Positions 8,761 to 18,019 of a stretch of DNA of 64,000 nucleotides are shown one piece after another. Position numbers and translations under genes: made by a program. Positions within the stretch are counted from its first letter, which is position 1, and every line of letters begins with the position of its first letter. Origin of the DNA: Flavobacterium sp. (lineage in GTDB: Bacteria > Bacteroidota > Bacteroidia > Flavobacteriales > Flavobacteriaceae); assembly GCF_027484205.1 (NCBI RefSeq), contig NZ_JAIXUB010000026.1, forward strand, positions 1 through 64,000, read 5' to 3'. The notes below the pieces were generated by a model. That model had not been told where the DNA came from, searched no databases, and saw nothing but the letters and a program-made list of their open reading frames with translations.

Positions 8761-8783
8761 AATTATGAAAATAATATAGATTT

Positions 8784-9470
8784 ATGAAAAAATACTACTT
8801 ACACAACGGTTCAGAAAATATTGGACCATTTGATATTGATGAATTAAAAGAAAAGAAAATATCTCGGGATACGCCAGTTTGGTGTGAAGGTATGGTTGAT
8901 TGGAAAAATGCAAGCGAGGTTGATGAACTAAAAGGCATTCTTGCAGCAATTCCACCGCCATTAAAAAAAGAAACTGCTATTCCTACTCAACAAAAAATAA
9001 ACAAACAGACAGAGGAATCCAATGGAAATAACTTTTGGGCATCTTTGAGAAAATTAGTGATTATTCTTTTAGTAGTTGTTGGTATTATTGCCGTTATTGG
9101 AAGTATTGGATCCAATAATGACTCCTCATCTAAAAGCTTTTATGGACAAGATTTAACACCTGAAGAATTAGAAGCAATGAATCCAACAGATTACTTAAAA
9201 GCCGATGGAAAATATCATACCAATCTTCTTGGGACAAAATTAGTGATTGAAGGTTTTGTAGATAATAGTGCTACAATAACTGCATATAAAGACGTTACTA
9301 TTGATGTTATTTTCTATGACGATTCAAAAATGGAACTTAATAGAGAAAGTTTTACAATAAATGATTTTTTTCCTGCAAATAGTAGAAAAAATTTCAAACA
9401 CAAAGTTACTAATTATTCAAACGTGAAAAGTATTGGTTGGGAAGTTAGTAATGCTGTTCCAAATAGGTAG
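8784..9470 (+). CDS. GYF-like domain membrane protein
   Basis: 228 residues. Residues 1-55 are a GYF_2/DUF4339 domain (YYLHNGSENIGPFDIDELK...DTPVWCEGMVDWKNA), a small fold that in eukaryotes binds proline-rich peptides. Then come a linker, one transmembrane helix at about 92-110 (LVIILLVVVGIIAVIGSIG) and an extracytoplasmic beta-rich domain of about 100 residues (VIEGFVDNSATITAYKDVTIDVIFYD) that resembles FxLYD-type domains. Probably a signal-transducing or scaffold membrane protein; partner unknown. Located 23 bp after the DUF6161-like gene. Confidence 0.75.
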   Translation: MKKYYLHNGSENIGPFDIDELKEKKISRDTPVWCEGMVDWKNASEVDELKGILAAIPPPLKKETAIPTQQKINKQTEESNGNNFWASLRKLVIILLVVVGIIAVIGSIGSNNDSSSKSFYGQDLTPEELEAMNPTDYLKADGKYHTNLLGTKLVIEGFVDNSATITAYKDVTIDVIFYDDSKMELNRESFTINDFFPANSRKNFKHKVTNYSNVKSIGWEVSNAVPNR

Positions 9471-9559
9471 TTAAATAGTTATTATAGTTAAGTTATTTCA
9501 AATATAAATAAGTTTACTCTTATAATCAACAATTTATGAAAGGATTTACCTATATTTCC

Positions 9560-10258
9560 CTAACAAATCAACAACAACCGATATTCACCATCGTTTTCAA
9601 TTGGTGCTCTGTGAATGCAAGGTGGTACTTGTTGCGTTGGATGATCTACTGCTAAACGCCACAGATGTCCAATGCCTAAATTAGTGGGTTGCGCATTGGG
9701 TTGCGCTTGGTAATGCAAATCGAAATAATTTTCTTTGAGAAAATCTTCAAATTCAATTTCTGGACCGTTATGGAGTGCTTTTAATTGTGCCCTAATTTCG
9801 GGAATTTGTGCTTTTGGAACGGCTTGGTCATTCGCAATAATGTCACTTGCCGCACCGTGATAAGTACATAAAAAAGTATCTGTAGTTATAGGCGAACGAT
9901 CGACATGAAAGGAATACACATCAGTAGTAATAAAATCGAATTCGTCATCACGTTCGTAGCATTTTAGTAAATTAAGTACTGGAGCAGCACCAAAATTGGT
10001 TAATAATTGTAAATCATTTAAGATAATATCTCTGGCAATAATACCTTCTGCGGACAGTGCGAGCGCCAAAAGATCATTAGGAGTAACTTCGGTGATGTTT
10101 TCTTTTAATTGGAGTTGGCTAACAATTTCGGCAAAATCGCCTTCCAAATTTCGGTACCAACACAACGCATTCGTTTCTCCTTTAAAATCGGTATCAATAA
10201 GTTCAGAAAAAGTGGTTACGATTTCTATTTGTTTTTGGTGAGAAAATGTTGGGTTCAT
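9560..10258 (-). CDS. DUF1826-like protein
   Basis: 232 residues, cytoplasmic (no signal peptide). Conserved pieces are YSFHVDRSP, TFLCTYHGAASD and the terminal CIHRAPIENDGEYRLLLIC. These match my memory of DUF1826 proteins (HVD..., CTYRGPG, HRSP...RLLL), which have the H-x-D...H spacing of cupin/2-oxoglutarate-type metal sites and are often found beside metal-homeostasis genes. No such neighbour is visible here. Alone, converging on the GYF gene. Function unknown. Confidence 0.65.
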   Translation of the reverse strand: MNPTFSHQKQIEIVTTFSELIDTDFKGETNALCWYRNLEGDFAEIVSQLQLKENITEVTPNDLLALALSAEGIIARDIILNDLQLLTNFGAAPVLNLLKCYERDDEFDFITTDVYSFHVDRSPITTDTFLCTYHGAASDIIANDQAVPKAQIPEIRAQLKALHNGPEIEFEDFLKENYFDLHYQAQPNAQPTNLGIGHLWRLAVDHPTQQVPPCIHRAPIENDGEYRLLLIC

Positions 10259-10431
10259 TGTAATTTAGTAGCTATTGCATTGCAAAATTAAGAAATTGAA
10301 AAGTGTTTTATATCATAATTAGTTGAGACTTATATTTTTAATAAATACTTATAATTAATGTTAGTTCATTTATTGGCAAAAATTATTTGAGTTGCAATAT
10401 ACTGAAACTTACAACGCTTACTACAAAACAA

Positions 10432-10461
10432 AAAAACCAACTAGTTTCCTAATTGGTTTTT
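10432..10461 (-). terminator. Rho-independent terminator after the alpha-galactosidase gene
   Basis: Stem AAAAACCAA/TTGGTTTTT with a 12-nt loop and A runs on the + strand, so it reads as stem plus U tract on the minus strand. It lies 20 bp after the stop codon of the GH27 gene. The spacer 10259-10431 holds nothing else I can name. Confidence 0.7.
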
Positions 10462-10481
10462 AAACATACAAAGTTCTTTGA

Positions 10482-11720
10482 CTATTTCACTTTAGTAAGT
10501 TTTAAAGTGATTACATCATGAGAAGCTAATTCTGATTTAAAGATTGTATTTGTTGTTCCTACAGCTTTGTTTTTCCATAAATCGTTTATTTTGAAAACGA
10601 TTGCAGTGGTATTGAACTCTAAATTAAAATCTGTATCTTTAATTATATGTTTCGACCAATCGAATACTACTTTCTTTAAAGCTTCACTCCTATTCAGGAA
10701 TGTTATTGCCCAATTTCCATCGGACAAAGGTTTTACCCATACTTCGAGTTGGTCATCATCAAGATATTTGAAACCTTGTATGCCTAATTTATCTTGGTTT
10801 ACTGCAATTAATTCTTTGTTGGTTAAAATAGACAAGGTTTCTTTAGACATTTTTCTAAAATCATTTCCTGCTATTAATGGTGATGCCATCATGGACCACA
10901 TGGCAAAATGTGCTTTATCTTCCTCAAAGGTCATTCCGTTTCCTACTTCCATCATGTCAAAATCATTCCAATGATCAGGTCCAGAAAATTTGCGGATGTC
11001 TTTTCGCATTTCGATAATTTTCATAAAACCCCATGAAGACCAAGTGCCATGGTTATTTTCGCAATCAAAACACGGATTGATATCACCTGAAATTCTCCAT
11101 AGATTTCCAATGGGTTTTCCCCAATTCCATGGTTGATTGTCACCCCATTCGCATAAGCTAAAAACTATTGGTTTACCCGCTTTTTTTAATGCATTACTCA
11201 TTGTTGCATAAGCTTCTTTTGCATTAATTCCTTCTGTGTTACACCAATCATATTTTAAAAAATCGATATTTAAATTGGCATAAAATCGCGCATCTTGATA
11301 TTCATAACCACGCGTTCCAGGATAACCTGCACAGGTTTTTGTTCCGGCACAATTGTATAATCCAAACTTTAAACCTTTAGAATGAACATACTCAACAAGC
11401 GCTTTCATACCCGATGGGAATTTAACAGGATCAGGAACTAAATCGCCGTTGCTATCACGCTCTTTAGTCATCCAACCGTCATCTAAAACAATATAAGTAT
11501 AACCAGCACTTTTCATACCTGAGGCAACCATAATATCGGCTGTTTCTTTTACTAATTTTTCGTCAATGTTGGTTTCAAATGTATTCCATGAATTCCAACC
11601 CATTGGTGGTGTATTAGCCAATCCTTCAAACTTGCTCACTTCTTGTTTAACGGTATTTCCTTGACAAAATGCAAGTAGTGAAAAGGTAAACGTTGTCAAT
11701 AATAGGATTGTTTTTTTCAT
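10482..11720 (-). CDS. Secreted GH27 alpha-galactosidase
   Basis: 412 residues from the ATG at 11720, where a signal peptide starts (MKKTILLLTTFTFSLLAFCQ); the in-frame ATG 30 nt upstream adds only basic residues. GH27 hallmarks are PPMGWNSWNTF, YIVLDDGWM, the nucleophile Asp in FLKYDWCN and the acid/base Asp in RISGDI. A C-terminal Greek-key beta domain follows. It would remove alpha-1,6-galactosyl side chains from galactomannan or galactoglucomannan. Transcribed separately from the SusC operon (180-bp gap with a terminator) but part of the same locus. The GH27 call is firm; the periplasmic site is inferred. Confidence 0.93.
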   Translation of the reverse strand: MKKTILLLTTFTFSLLAFCQGNTVKQEVSKFEGLANTPPMGWNSWNTFETNIDEKLVKETADIMVASGMKSAGYTYIVLDDGWMTKERDSNGDLVPDPVKFPSGMKALVEYVHSKGLKFGLYNCAGTKTCAGYPGTRGYEYQDARFYANLNIDFLKYDWCNTEGINAKEAYATMSNALKKAGKPIVFSLCEWGDNQPWNWGKPIGNLWRISGDINPCFDCENNHGTWSSWGFMKIIEMRKDIRKFSGPDHWNDFDMMEVGNGMTFEEDKAHFAMWSMMASPLIAGNDFRKMSKETLSILTNKELIAVNQDKLGIQGFKYLDDDQLEVWVKPLSDGNWAITFLNRSEALKKVVFDWSKHIIKDTDFNLEFNTTAIVFKINDLWKNKAVGTTNTIFKSELASHDVITLKLTKVK

Positions 11721-11838
11721 ATATTTAAATTTTATTTTTATTGGTAACAAATTTGGTAGGCTACGTTAGTTTAACTTCGCCAAGTTTTTTAAAATCATTG
11801 TCGCTGTTTTAAGAAACTAATTATTGGTAGCAATTTCA

Positions 11839-11872
11839 AAAAAAAACCTTGAATTAAATAACTCAAGGTTTA
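11839..11872 (-). terminator. Terminator of the SusC-SusD-binding protein operon
   Basis: Stem AAACCTTGA (11845-11853) / TCAAGGTTT (11864-11872). On the minus strand the stem is followed by a run of Ts (complement of 11839-11847). It sits 29 bp past the stop codon of the glycan-binding lipoprotein gene. Confidence 0.8.
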
Positions 11873-11900
11873 ATGCAAAAATTAAAACTAACTCAATATT

Positions 11901-12956
11901 TTAGTTTAAAACAAACCCTACATCATCAATGTATAATTTATCGCCACCATCATTATTAAATTCTTGAAAAACAATTTCGTTTATTGAAGCTGGAGCACCG
12001 CCAAGTTCAGAAAACGGAATAACGAAAGTAGTCCATTGATTAGTGAAAGAAACTACTTTTCCAGCACCATAATTATTATTGATCACCACTTTAAATTTTC
12101 CTGTTTCTTTAGTACTTTTAAATGAAACACGAATTCCACTATAACCAGTAGTTGATGGTGATGCTCCGTACATTGGAAATTTGAATCCAGTATAACCTGA
12201 ATAATTTGCTTCAATAGAACTTTCGCCTTGTGTTTTGAATTCTGTATTTGAAACAAAACCACTTCCATCCCATGGTCCTAAATAATTTTCTACAAATGTT
12301 GCTGCAGCATCATCATATATAGCAGTTCCAATTGCTTGAGTACTTGTACTTGAACCTGATATAGTTGTTACCGTAACATATTTATGAAAAGAACCCGATG
12401 GAACAACTACTTGAATTTCAGTTAACGTATTAGAAACTACCGTTGCAGGTGTTGTTCCAAAAGTTACTGTTGGATCTAAAAAGAACGAACCGTAAATAGT
12501 TATAGTGTCACCATCATTAGCGTTTATAGAATTAAAGCTAGTTACTAATGGTGCTGGTGGCGCTACCACAAAATCAAATGTGGCAGTTCCGTTTAAAGTT
12601 TCAACACGCAACTCATCAGAAGCATCAGCATAAGGAGTATCTCTATCAATCGTTACAATAATAACTTTATCTGTAACTAAGGTTGGGTTAAAATAAGTAT
12701 CCGTATCGTTAAAGAACACTTTTTGAACTGTTGTAAATCCTGAACCTTGAATGATGTATACATTATCGGCATAACCAACAGTCGTTGGAGTAAGTTCTAT
12801 TGGATTTCCATCAATATCTACGGCAGCACTAACGCTTTCAATTACGGGTGCACCACTTTGAGATGAATTATCATCATCTGAACAAGAAATAAAACTAGTA
12901 ACTAAAGAAGTTAATAGTAAAAAATGAAACAAATATTTAATTTTAAAATTTTTCAT
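11901..12956 (-). CDS. Surface glycan-binding lipoprotein with IPT/TIG domains
   Basis: 351 residues. The lipobox SFISC is followed by SDDDN, an acidic stretch of the kind that exports lipoproteins to the cell surface in this phylum. Two IPT/TIG immunoglobulin-like domains follow (about 40-115 and 115-195; VIQGSGFTTVQKVFFND and ITIYGSFFLDPTVTFG). The C-terminal half is a jelly-roll-like binding domain ending KLYIDDVGFVLN. It follows SusD by 12 bp, the usual place for the third, glycan-capturing component. Likely ligand is beta-mannan, from the neighbouring enzymes. No catalytic residues seen. Confidence 0.85.
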   Translation of the reverse strand: MKNFKIKYLFHFLLLTSLVTSFISCSDDDNSSQSGAPVIESVSAAVDIDGNPIELTPTTVGYADNVYIIQGSGFTTVQKVFFNDTDTYFNPTLVTDKVIIVTIDRDTPYADASDELRVETLNGTATFDFVVAPPAPLVTSFNSINANDGDTITIYGSFFLDPTVTFGTTPATVVSNTLTEIQVVVPSGSFHKYVTVTTISGSSTSTQAIGTAIYDDAAATFVENYLGPWDGSGFVSNTEFKTQGESSIEANYSGYTGFKFPMYGASPSTTGYSGIRVSFKSTKETGKFKVVINNNYGAGKVVSFTNQWTTFVIPFSELGGAPASINEIVFQEFNNDGGDKLYIDDVGFVLN

Positions 12957-12968
12957 ATGTATATCTTT

Positions 12969-14564
12969 TTAATTAAAATCATAAGGAACTGGTGGCTCCA
13001 ATAATTTTGGATTTTTAGCAACATCATTATCAGGATAAGGCAACAAGAAATCACCTTCTTCAGGAGTATAATATTCAGCTGTAAATCTATTTCCTCTGTT
13101 TTGTGCAGCCATAATAGAAATAGCTTGTGCTCTAGGTAATCTTCCTAAATCGAACCAATAATCACCTTCAAATGCTAATTCCAATCTTCTTTCTCTGAAA
13201 ATGTCGTTAAAAGTTATTGATGAAAGTGACGATAATCCTGCTCTATTTCTAACAGCGTTAAATGAAGCCAATGCGCCTGAATCTGAAGTACTTGTTCCAC
13301 CTGCAAGTGTAGCTTCTGCATGAATTAATAATAATTCTGCATAACGCATAATGTAAGTTACATTTTCCATCATTCCCCATTGATCTACTTGACCTGTATT
13401 AGAACCATTAACAATTCCGATACAATACTTTTTAATAGCTGAACCTGCATTTTGACCACCAATTTGATCTGCAGCTGGAACAGTTAACGTACCTGCAACA
13501 CCACCAGAAAGTAAAACTTTTACCTCAGGATACGCATCACCTGGAAGCATTATTGTTGCTTTTCTTCTCAAATCACCTGGCTCATAAGCAGCCATTAAAT
13601 CTTGAGATGGCGCAAAAACACCACCATAAGAAGCGTTAGATGTAGTTACTTGTGGTGTACTAATCCCAAATTGTGTATTACAATTGTTACCTGAACCATA
13701 GTTTCCATCTGTTTTCCATTGAAAAGCAAAAATAGACTCCTCATTATTATTATTACCATAAGTGAAGATGTCAGCATAAGTTTTAGAAGGCAATGATGGT
13801 CCGCCATAAAGTTTAAATTCTCCACTACTTATTACCTCTTCTGCCATTTGTTTCGCTTCAGCATATTTTTTTTCATATAAATATACTTTTGCTAACATCG
13901 CTTTTGCAGAACCTTTAGAAATTCTTGCATTATCAGCATAATTTGTTCCTCTGTTTTTTTCATACAAACGATCAATTGCTTCAAGGTAATCTCTTTCAAT
14001 TAAGGTATAAATATCTTCAACTCTATTAGTATTAATAACTGGAGATGACGTGTAATTAAGATTATTTTCTATTATTGGAACTGGACCCCAAAGTCTCACT
14101 AAATAAAAATAAGCTGTAGCTCGCATAAAGTAAGCTTGACCAATAGTATTTTGTAAAACGTCTTCATCAACTTGAGGTCCAACTCTTGAAGATAGAAAAT
14201 TGATGATGGCATTAGCCTGAGCTACATTAGCCCACATTGCACTCCATCCATTAACCAATTCAGTATCACTTCCGTTGATAGCAAATGTTCTCATGGCATT
14301 TACATCTGATGAACCTGTGTACATATTTCCTGAACCTACTTCAGAAACTGCCCACATAAATTTATTCTCAAATTGAAACCATGTTCTGCTGTACATACCA
14401 TTAGTTGCACTGGCAACTTGTTCATTTGAACTATAATAAGCATCTAAACTTATTCCATCTTCTGGTGGTCTGTTTGTAAATTCATCTTGACACGAACCCA
14501 GTGTAAAGAAAAGAGTCGTTAGTAAAAACAACTTGTACGTGTTAATAATTTTTTTCATTTTCAT
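12969..14564 (-). CDS. SusD/RagB outer-membrane glycan-binding lipoprotein
   Basis: 531 residues. The lipobox LGSC marks the lipid anchor. The N-terminal SusD-like region (GISLDAYYSSNEQVASATNGMY) is followed by tetratricopeptide-type helices (AKAMLAKVYLYEKKYAEAKQMAEEVI) and a typical C-terminal RagB/SusD end with IMRYAELLLIHAEA and FRERRLELAFEGDYWFDLGR. It caps the SusC transporter and delivers oligosaccharides. Lies 7 bp after susC on the same transcript. Specificity is inferred from the locus. Confidence 0.95.
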   Translation of the reverse strand: MKMKKIINTYKLFLLTTLFFTLGSCQDEFTNRPPEDGISLDAYYSSNEQVASATNGMYSRTWFQFENKFMWAVSEVGSGNMYTGSSDVNAMRTFAINGSDTELVNGWSAMWANVAQANAIINFLSSRVGPQVDEDVLQNTIGQAYFMRATAYFYLVRLWGPVPIIENNLNYTSSPVINTNRVEDIYTLIERDYLEAIDRLYEKNRGTNYADNARISKGSAKAMLAKVYLYEKKYAEAKQMAEEVISSGEFKLYGGPSLPSKTYADIFTYGNNNNEESIFAFQWKTDGNYGSGNNCNTQFGISTPQVTTSNASYGGVFAPSQDLMAAYEPGDLRRKATIMLPGDAYPEVKVLLSGGVAGTLTVPAADQIGGQNAGSAIKKYCIGIVNGSNTGQVDQWGMMENVTYIMRYAELLLIHAEATLAGGTSTSDSGALASFNAVRNRAGLSSLSSITFNDIFRERRLELAFEGDYWFDLGRLPRAQAISIMAAQNRGNRFTAEYYTPEEGDFLLPYPDNDVAKNPKLLEPPVPYDFN

Positions 14565-14571
14565 ATATTTT

Positions 14572-17500
14572 TTAAAATTCTACATTAACTCCAAAAGAAA
14601 AAGTTCTCGGTGATGGATATCTTCCATTATCAATTCCTGATAAAAGTGGACTTTGATTAAAAGAACCAATTTCTGGATCATATCCTGAATACTTCGTGAA
14701 TGTGTATAGATTTTGTACACTAGCATATAATCTCACGCGAGACATTTTAATAACTGAAACTAAATCTTGAGGTAAGTTATAACCAAAAGTTAGATTTTGA
14801 ACTCTCAAGTATGAACCATCCTCAACATATCTATCAGAAATGTTATAGTTAGTATTATTTTCAATATTAATAGGTCTTGGAATATCTGTATTAGTATTTG
14901 TTGGTGTCCAATAATTTGCCGATTCAACAAATAAATTTTGACCTAATATTGAATTAGCAGTACCACTTCTTCTTGTTAAATTTAAAATGTCATTTCCATA
15001 AGAACCTTGAAGGAATATTGACAAATCAAAGTTTTTATATTTGAAGTTGTTGGTGAACCCGAAAGTGAAATCAGGATGTGGATTTCCAATAAAAGTTCTG
15101 TCGTTTGTATCAACTACACCATCATTGTTAACATCTTTATATTGGTAGTCTCCTAAATATGTTTGTCCTGGAGCAGTACCAACCGTTTGTCCAAATTGAA
15201 GTGGTGCAGCATTCAAATCATCTATACTATTAAAAATACCTTCTGTTTGGTAACCATAGAAAAGACCAATTGGACTTCCAACTACAGTATTTGTAGCAAC
15301 TACTGGCAAATAACCATTAGTATTAATTTCTGCTGTTAATGGTAAACCACTTATAAGTTCTGTTAATTCATTTTTATAATGTGAAAATACTAATGTTGAA
15401 TTCCAAGAAAAGTTTTTACCTCCTTTAGTAGCATATCCAACTGTGATATCATAACCTTTGTTTTCCATTTCTCCTAAATTTGAAAATGGAGCAGAAATAC
15501 CACCATATTGTCCACCACCACCAGTTAAGTATAGAGGTAATGGCACTTGGAATAAAAATCCTTCAGATACTTTTTTGTATAAATCTATATTAAATGATAG
15601 TCTTGAATCTAGTAAAGTAAAATCAATTCCAAGGTTAGTTTGATTTAAAGATTCCCATGTTAAACCTGGATTTGGGAAATTTGAAGGTAAGAAACCAGCT
15701 CCAAGACCTGAGTTTTGTTGACCAAGTAAAGCACTATAAGCATTATTAGGAATTTGTTGATTTCCTGTTTCTCCATAACCTAGTCTAAACTTAATGTTGT
15801 CTATGTATTTACGAGTATTTTCCATAAATTTTTCACTAGACAATTTCCAAGATGCAGCAACACCACCAAACACTCCTTTTTGATTATCAGTTGTAGGATC
15901 GAATTTAGAAGAAATATCCTGTCTGATAGAAGCTGAGATGTTGTATTTATTATCAAAATCATAAATTAAACGACCAAAAAGAGAAGAAATGGATTGGCTT
16001 CCTTTATAGCTTGATACAATTCTGTTATCAGGATCAGATAAATTTAATCCATAAATATCATTGGTTTGAAAACCTTGCGCACTAGCTATAATTCCTTCCC
16101 AGTGACTATCGTTTGCTTCTTGTCCTGCTAACAAAGTGAATTTATTTTTTTCTCCTAAACTAAAATCATACGTTAGTAAGTTTTTTAAGTTGGTTGAGTA
16201 CCAATTTTGTCTTCTTTCATCTAAATCCGCAACAGCGTTACGCAATGAAACTGATGATGGTCTAAACTCTGTATTTTCAGAAAACTCTGTATTAGCTCCA
16301 AGTTCTACTCTATATTTTAATCCTTTTGCTAAACTCATTTCAGCATAAACATTACCTAAAAAGTTTTTTCTAATTAACTTACTGTCTTTTGTTAGTGCTT
16401 CAGCCACAGGATTGAAATAAGTAGTAAAGTTGGCATTTTCTGGAGCTGTAGCATAAGTTCCATCAATATTTTTTACAGGAATATCTGGAGCTTGTAGTAA
16501 AGTATTTGTAATTAAACCCGTAAAACTTTGATTGATTGTGATATTCTCATTGGTTATACCTGTGTTTAAATTGGCTCCTACTTTTAACCAATCTTTAACC
16601 TTAGAGTCAAGATTCAAACGCATGGTATATCTTTTTAAACCTGAACCTAAAAGAATTCCTTCTTGATTTAAAAAACCTCCTGATAAATAATAATTAGTAC
16701 CTTCTTTAGCAGCAGAGAACGAAATTTGATGGCTTTGAGTTGAAGCTGTTCTATATACAGCATCTTGCCAATCTGTACCTTTTCCTAACAATTCAGGATG
16801 TGCAAATTCTGGTCTCAATTCAGATCCAAATAACGTAGCTAAATTATTTTGATGAGTAGCATACTCTCTTAAATTCATTACATCCAAATCTTTATAGATC
16901 GTTTGAACCGATGTAAAACCCTCGTAAGAAATTTTACCAGTACCTTTTTTTCCTGATTTTGTAGTAATAATGATAACACCATTTGCTCCTCTTGAACCAT
17001 AAATTGCAGTTGCAGAGGCATCTTTTAAGATATCTATAGATTCAACGTCATTAGGATTTATTGTTGACAATGGACTAACAGCATTGTTACCACTTCCTCC
17101 ATTTGCAGAAAAATCATTTCCTGCAATTGGTCTTCCGCTGGTTGCTCTACCAGTAGCATCTCCAGAAACAGGAACACCATCAATTATATACAATGGCTCG
17201 TTAGTTCCGCTGATAGAAGTTGTACCTCTAACTCTAATAGAAACAGCACTTCCTGGCTGTCCATTATTGCTTGTAACACTAACTCCAGCAGCTTTTCCTT
17301 GAATCATTTGGTCGATGTTAACTTGTTTCAAATCTTGTAAATCTTTAGCTTTTACTGATGATATTGAACCATTGACATCATTTCGTTTTTGAGTACCATA
17401 ACCAATTACTACAACCTCATTGATGGTTTCAATAGCTTCTTGAAGTTTAACATTGATTGTGTTTTTTCCTTTAACTGCAATTTCTTGCGGTATGAAACCT

Positions 17501-17754
17501 ATAAAATTAAATACTAACACAGCATCATTTGGTACCGTAATTTGGTATTTACCATCAAAATCGGTTGATACACCAGTTTTAGTGTCTTTAATTGTAACAT
17601 TTGCACCCGGAAGTGTGGTTCCTTTGGAATCTGAAACGGTACCCGAAACCTTAATTTGGGCATTCATTAATGAAATTGCACCGAAAATAAAAAGCAAAGT
17701 AATTTTGTTTCTACTTTTAGCACAACGAGTGAAATAAAAAAGCAAGTCCCTCAT
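14572..17754 (-). CDS. SusC/RagA TonB-dependent outer-membrane transporter
   Basis: 1060 residues. Signal peptide in the first about 32 residues. A carboxypeptidase-regulatory-like domain (KVSGTVSDSKGTTLPGANV) is followed by the TonB box region and plug (EVVVIGYGTQKRNDVNGSI; RGTTSISGTNEPLYIIDGVP; YGSRGANGVIIITTKSGK). The large barrel ends SPRTFSFGVNVEF with the expected terminal Phe. It imports oligosaccharides in partnership with the SusD protein next to it. First gene of the operon; a promoter candidate is at 17850-17857 with a dyad upstream. I see no frameshift or truncation. Confidence 0.96.
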   Translation of the reverse strand: MRDLLFYFTRCAKSRNKITLLFIFGAISLMNAQIKVSGTVSDSKGTTLPGANVTIKDTKTGVSTDFDGKYQITVPNDAVLVFNFIGFIPQEIAVKGKNTINVKLQEAIETINEVVVIGYGTQKRNDVNGSISSVKAKDLQDLKQVNIDQMIQGKAAGVSVTSNNGQPGSAVSIRVRGTTSISGTNEPLYIIDGVPVSGDATGRATSGRPIAGNDFSANGGSGNNAVSPLSTINPNDVESIDILKDASATAIYGSRGANGVIIITTKSGKKGTGKISYEGFTSVQTIYKDLDVMNLREYATHQNNLATLFGSELRPEFAHPELLGKGTDWQDAVYRTASTQSHQISFSAAKEGTNYYLSGGFLNQEGILLGSGLKRYTMRLNLDSKVKDWLKVGANLNTGITNENITINQSFTGLITNTLLQAPDIPVKNIDGTYATAPENANFTTYFNPVAEALTKDSKLIRKNFLGNVYAEMSLAKGLKYRVELGANTEFSENTEFRPSSVSLRNAVADLDERRQNWYSTNLKNLLTYDFSLGEKNKFTLLAGQEANDSHWEGIIASAQGFQTNDIYGLNLSDPDNRIVSSYKGSQSISSLFGRLIYDFDNKYNISASIRQDISSKFDPTTDNQKGVFGGVAASWKLSSEKFMENTRKYIDNIKFRLGYGETGNQQIPNNAYSALLGQQNSGLGAGFLPSNFPNPGLTWESLNQTNLGIDFTLLDSRLSFNIDLYKKVSEGFLFQVPLPLYLTGGGGQYGGISAPFSNLGEMENKGYDITVGYATKGGKNFSWNSTLVFSHYKNELTELISGLPLTAEINTNGYLPVVATNTVVGSPIGLFYGYQTEGIFNSIDDLNAAPLQFGQTVGTAPGQTYLGDYQYKDVNNDGVVDTNDRTFIGNPHPDFTFGFTNNFKYKNFDLSIFLQGSYGNDILNLTRRSGTANSILGQNLFVESANYWTPTNTNTDIPRPINIENNTNYNISDRYVEDGSYLRVQNLTFGYNLPQDLVSVIKMSRVRLYASVQNLYTFTKYSGYDPEIGSFNQSPLLSGIDNGRYPSPRTFSFGVNVEF

Positions 17755-17849
17755 AATTTTGTTTTGTTTGGTTATAATTAATAATTTCTAAATAAATAAA
17801 GAACAAATTTTAATATTATGTAATTTTATCATCTATTTATTATGAATAA

Positions 17850-17881
17850 CAAATTTATAGGACTTGTTAACTAAAAGTTAA
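17850..17881 (-). promoter_or_regulatory. Candidate susC promoter and upstream dyad
   Basis: On the minus strand TAAATTTG (17857-17850) matches the TAnnTTTG -7 box about 95 bp before the susC start. Just upstream is the inverted repeat TTAACT-aaa-AGTTAA (17867-17881), where a -33 element or an activator site would be. The 17755-18019 spacer otherwise shows nothing. The divergent-side AraC regulator is the obvious candidate to bind there, which is inference. Confidence 0.4.
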
Positions 17882-18019
17882 TATTATTTTATCATTTCAT
17901 TCTATTATTTCCGCTAACGTTTTCGTAAATTTTTATTATAAAATTGACAATATTGTATTACAGCTAATTTTGTTTGATGATATTAAAATTATAAACAAGT
18001 CACAGATTTTCTCAAACCA

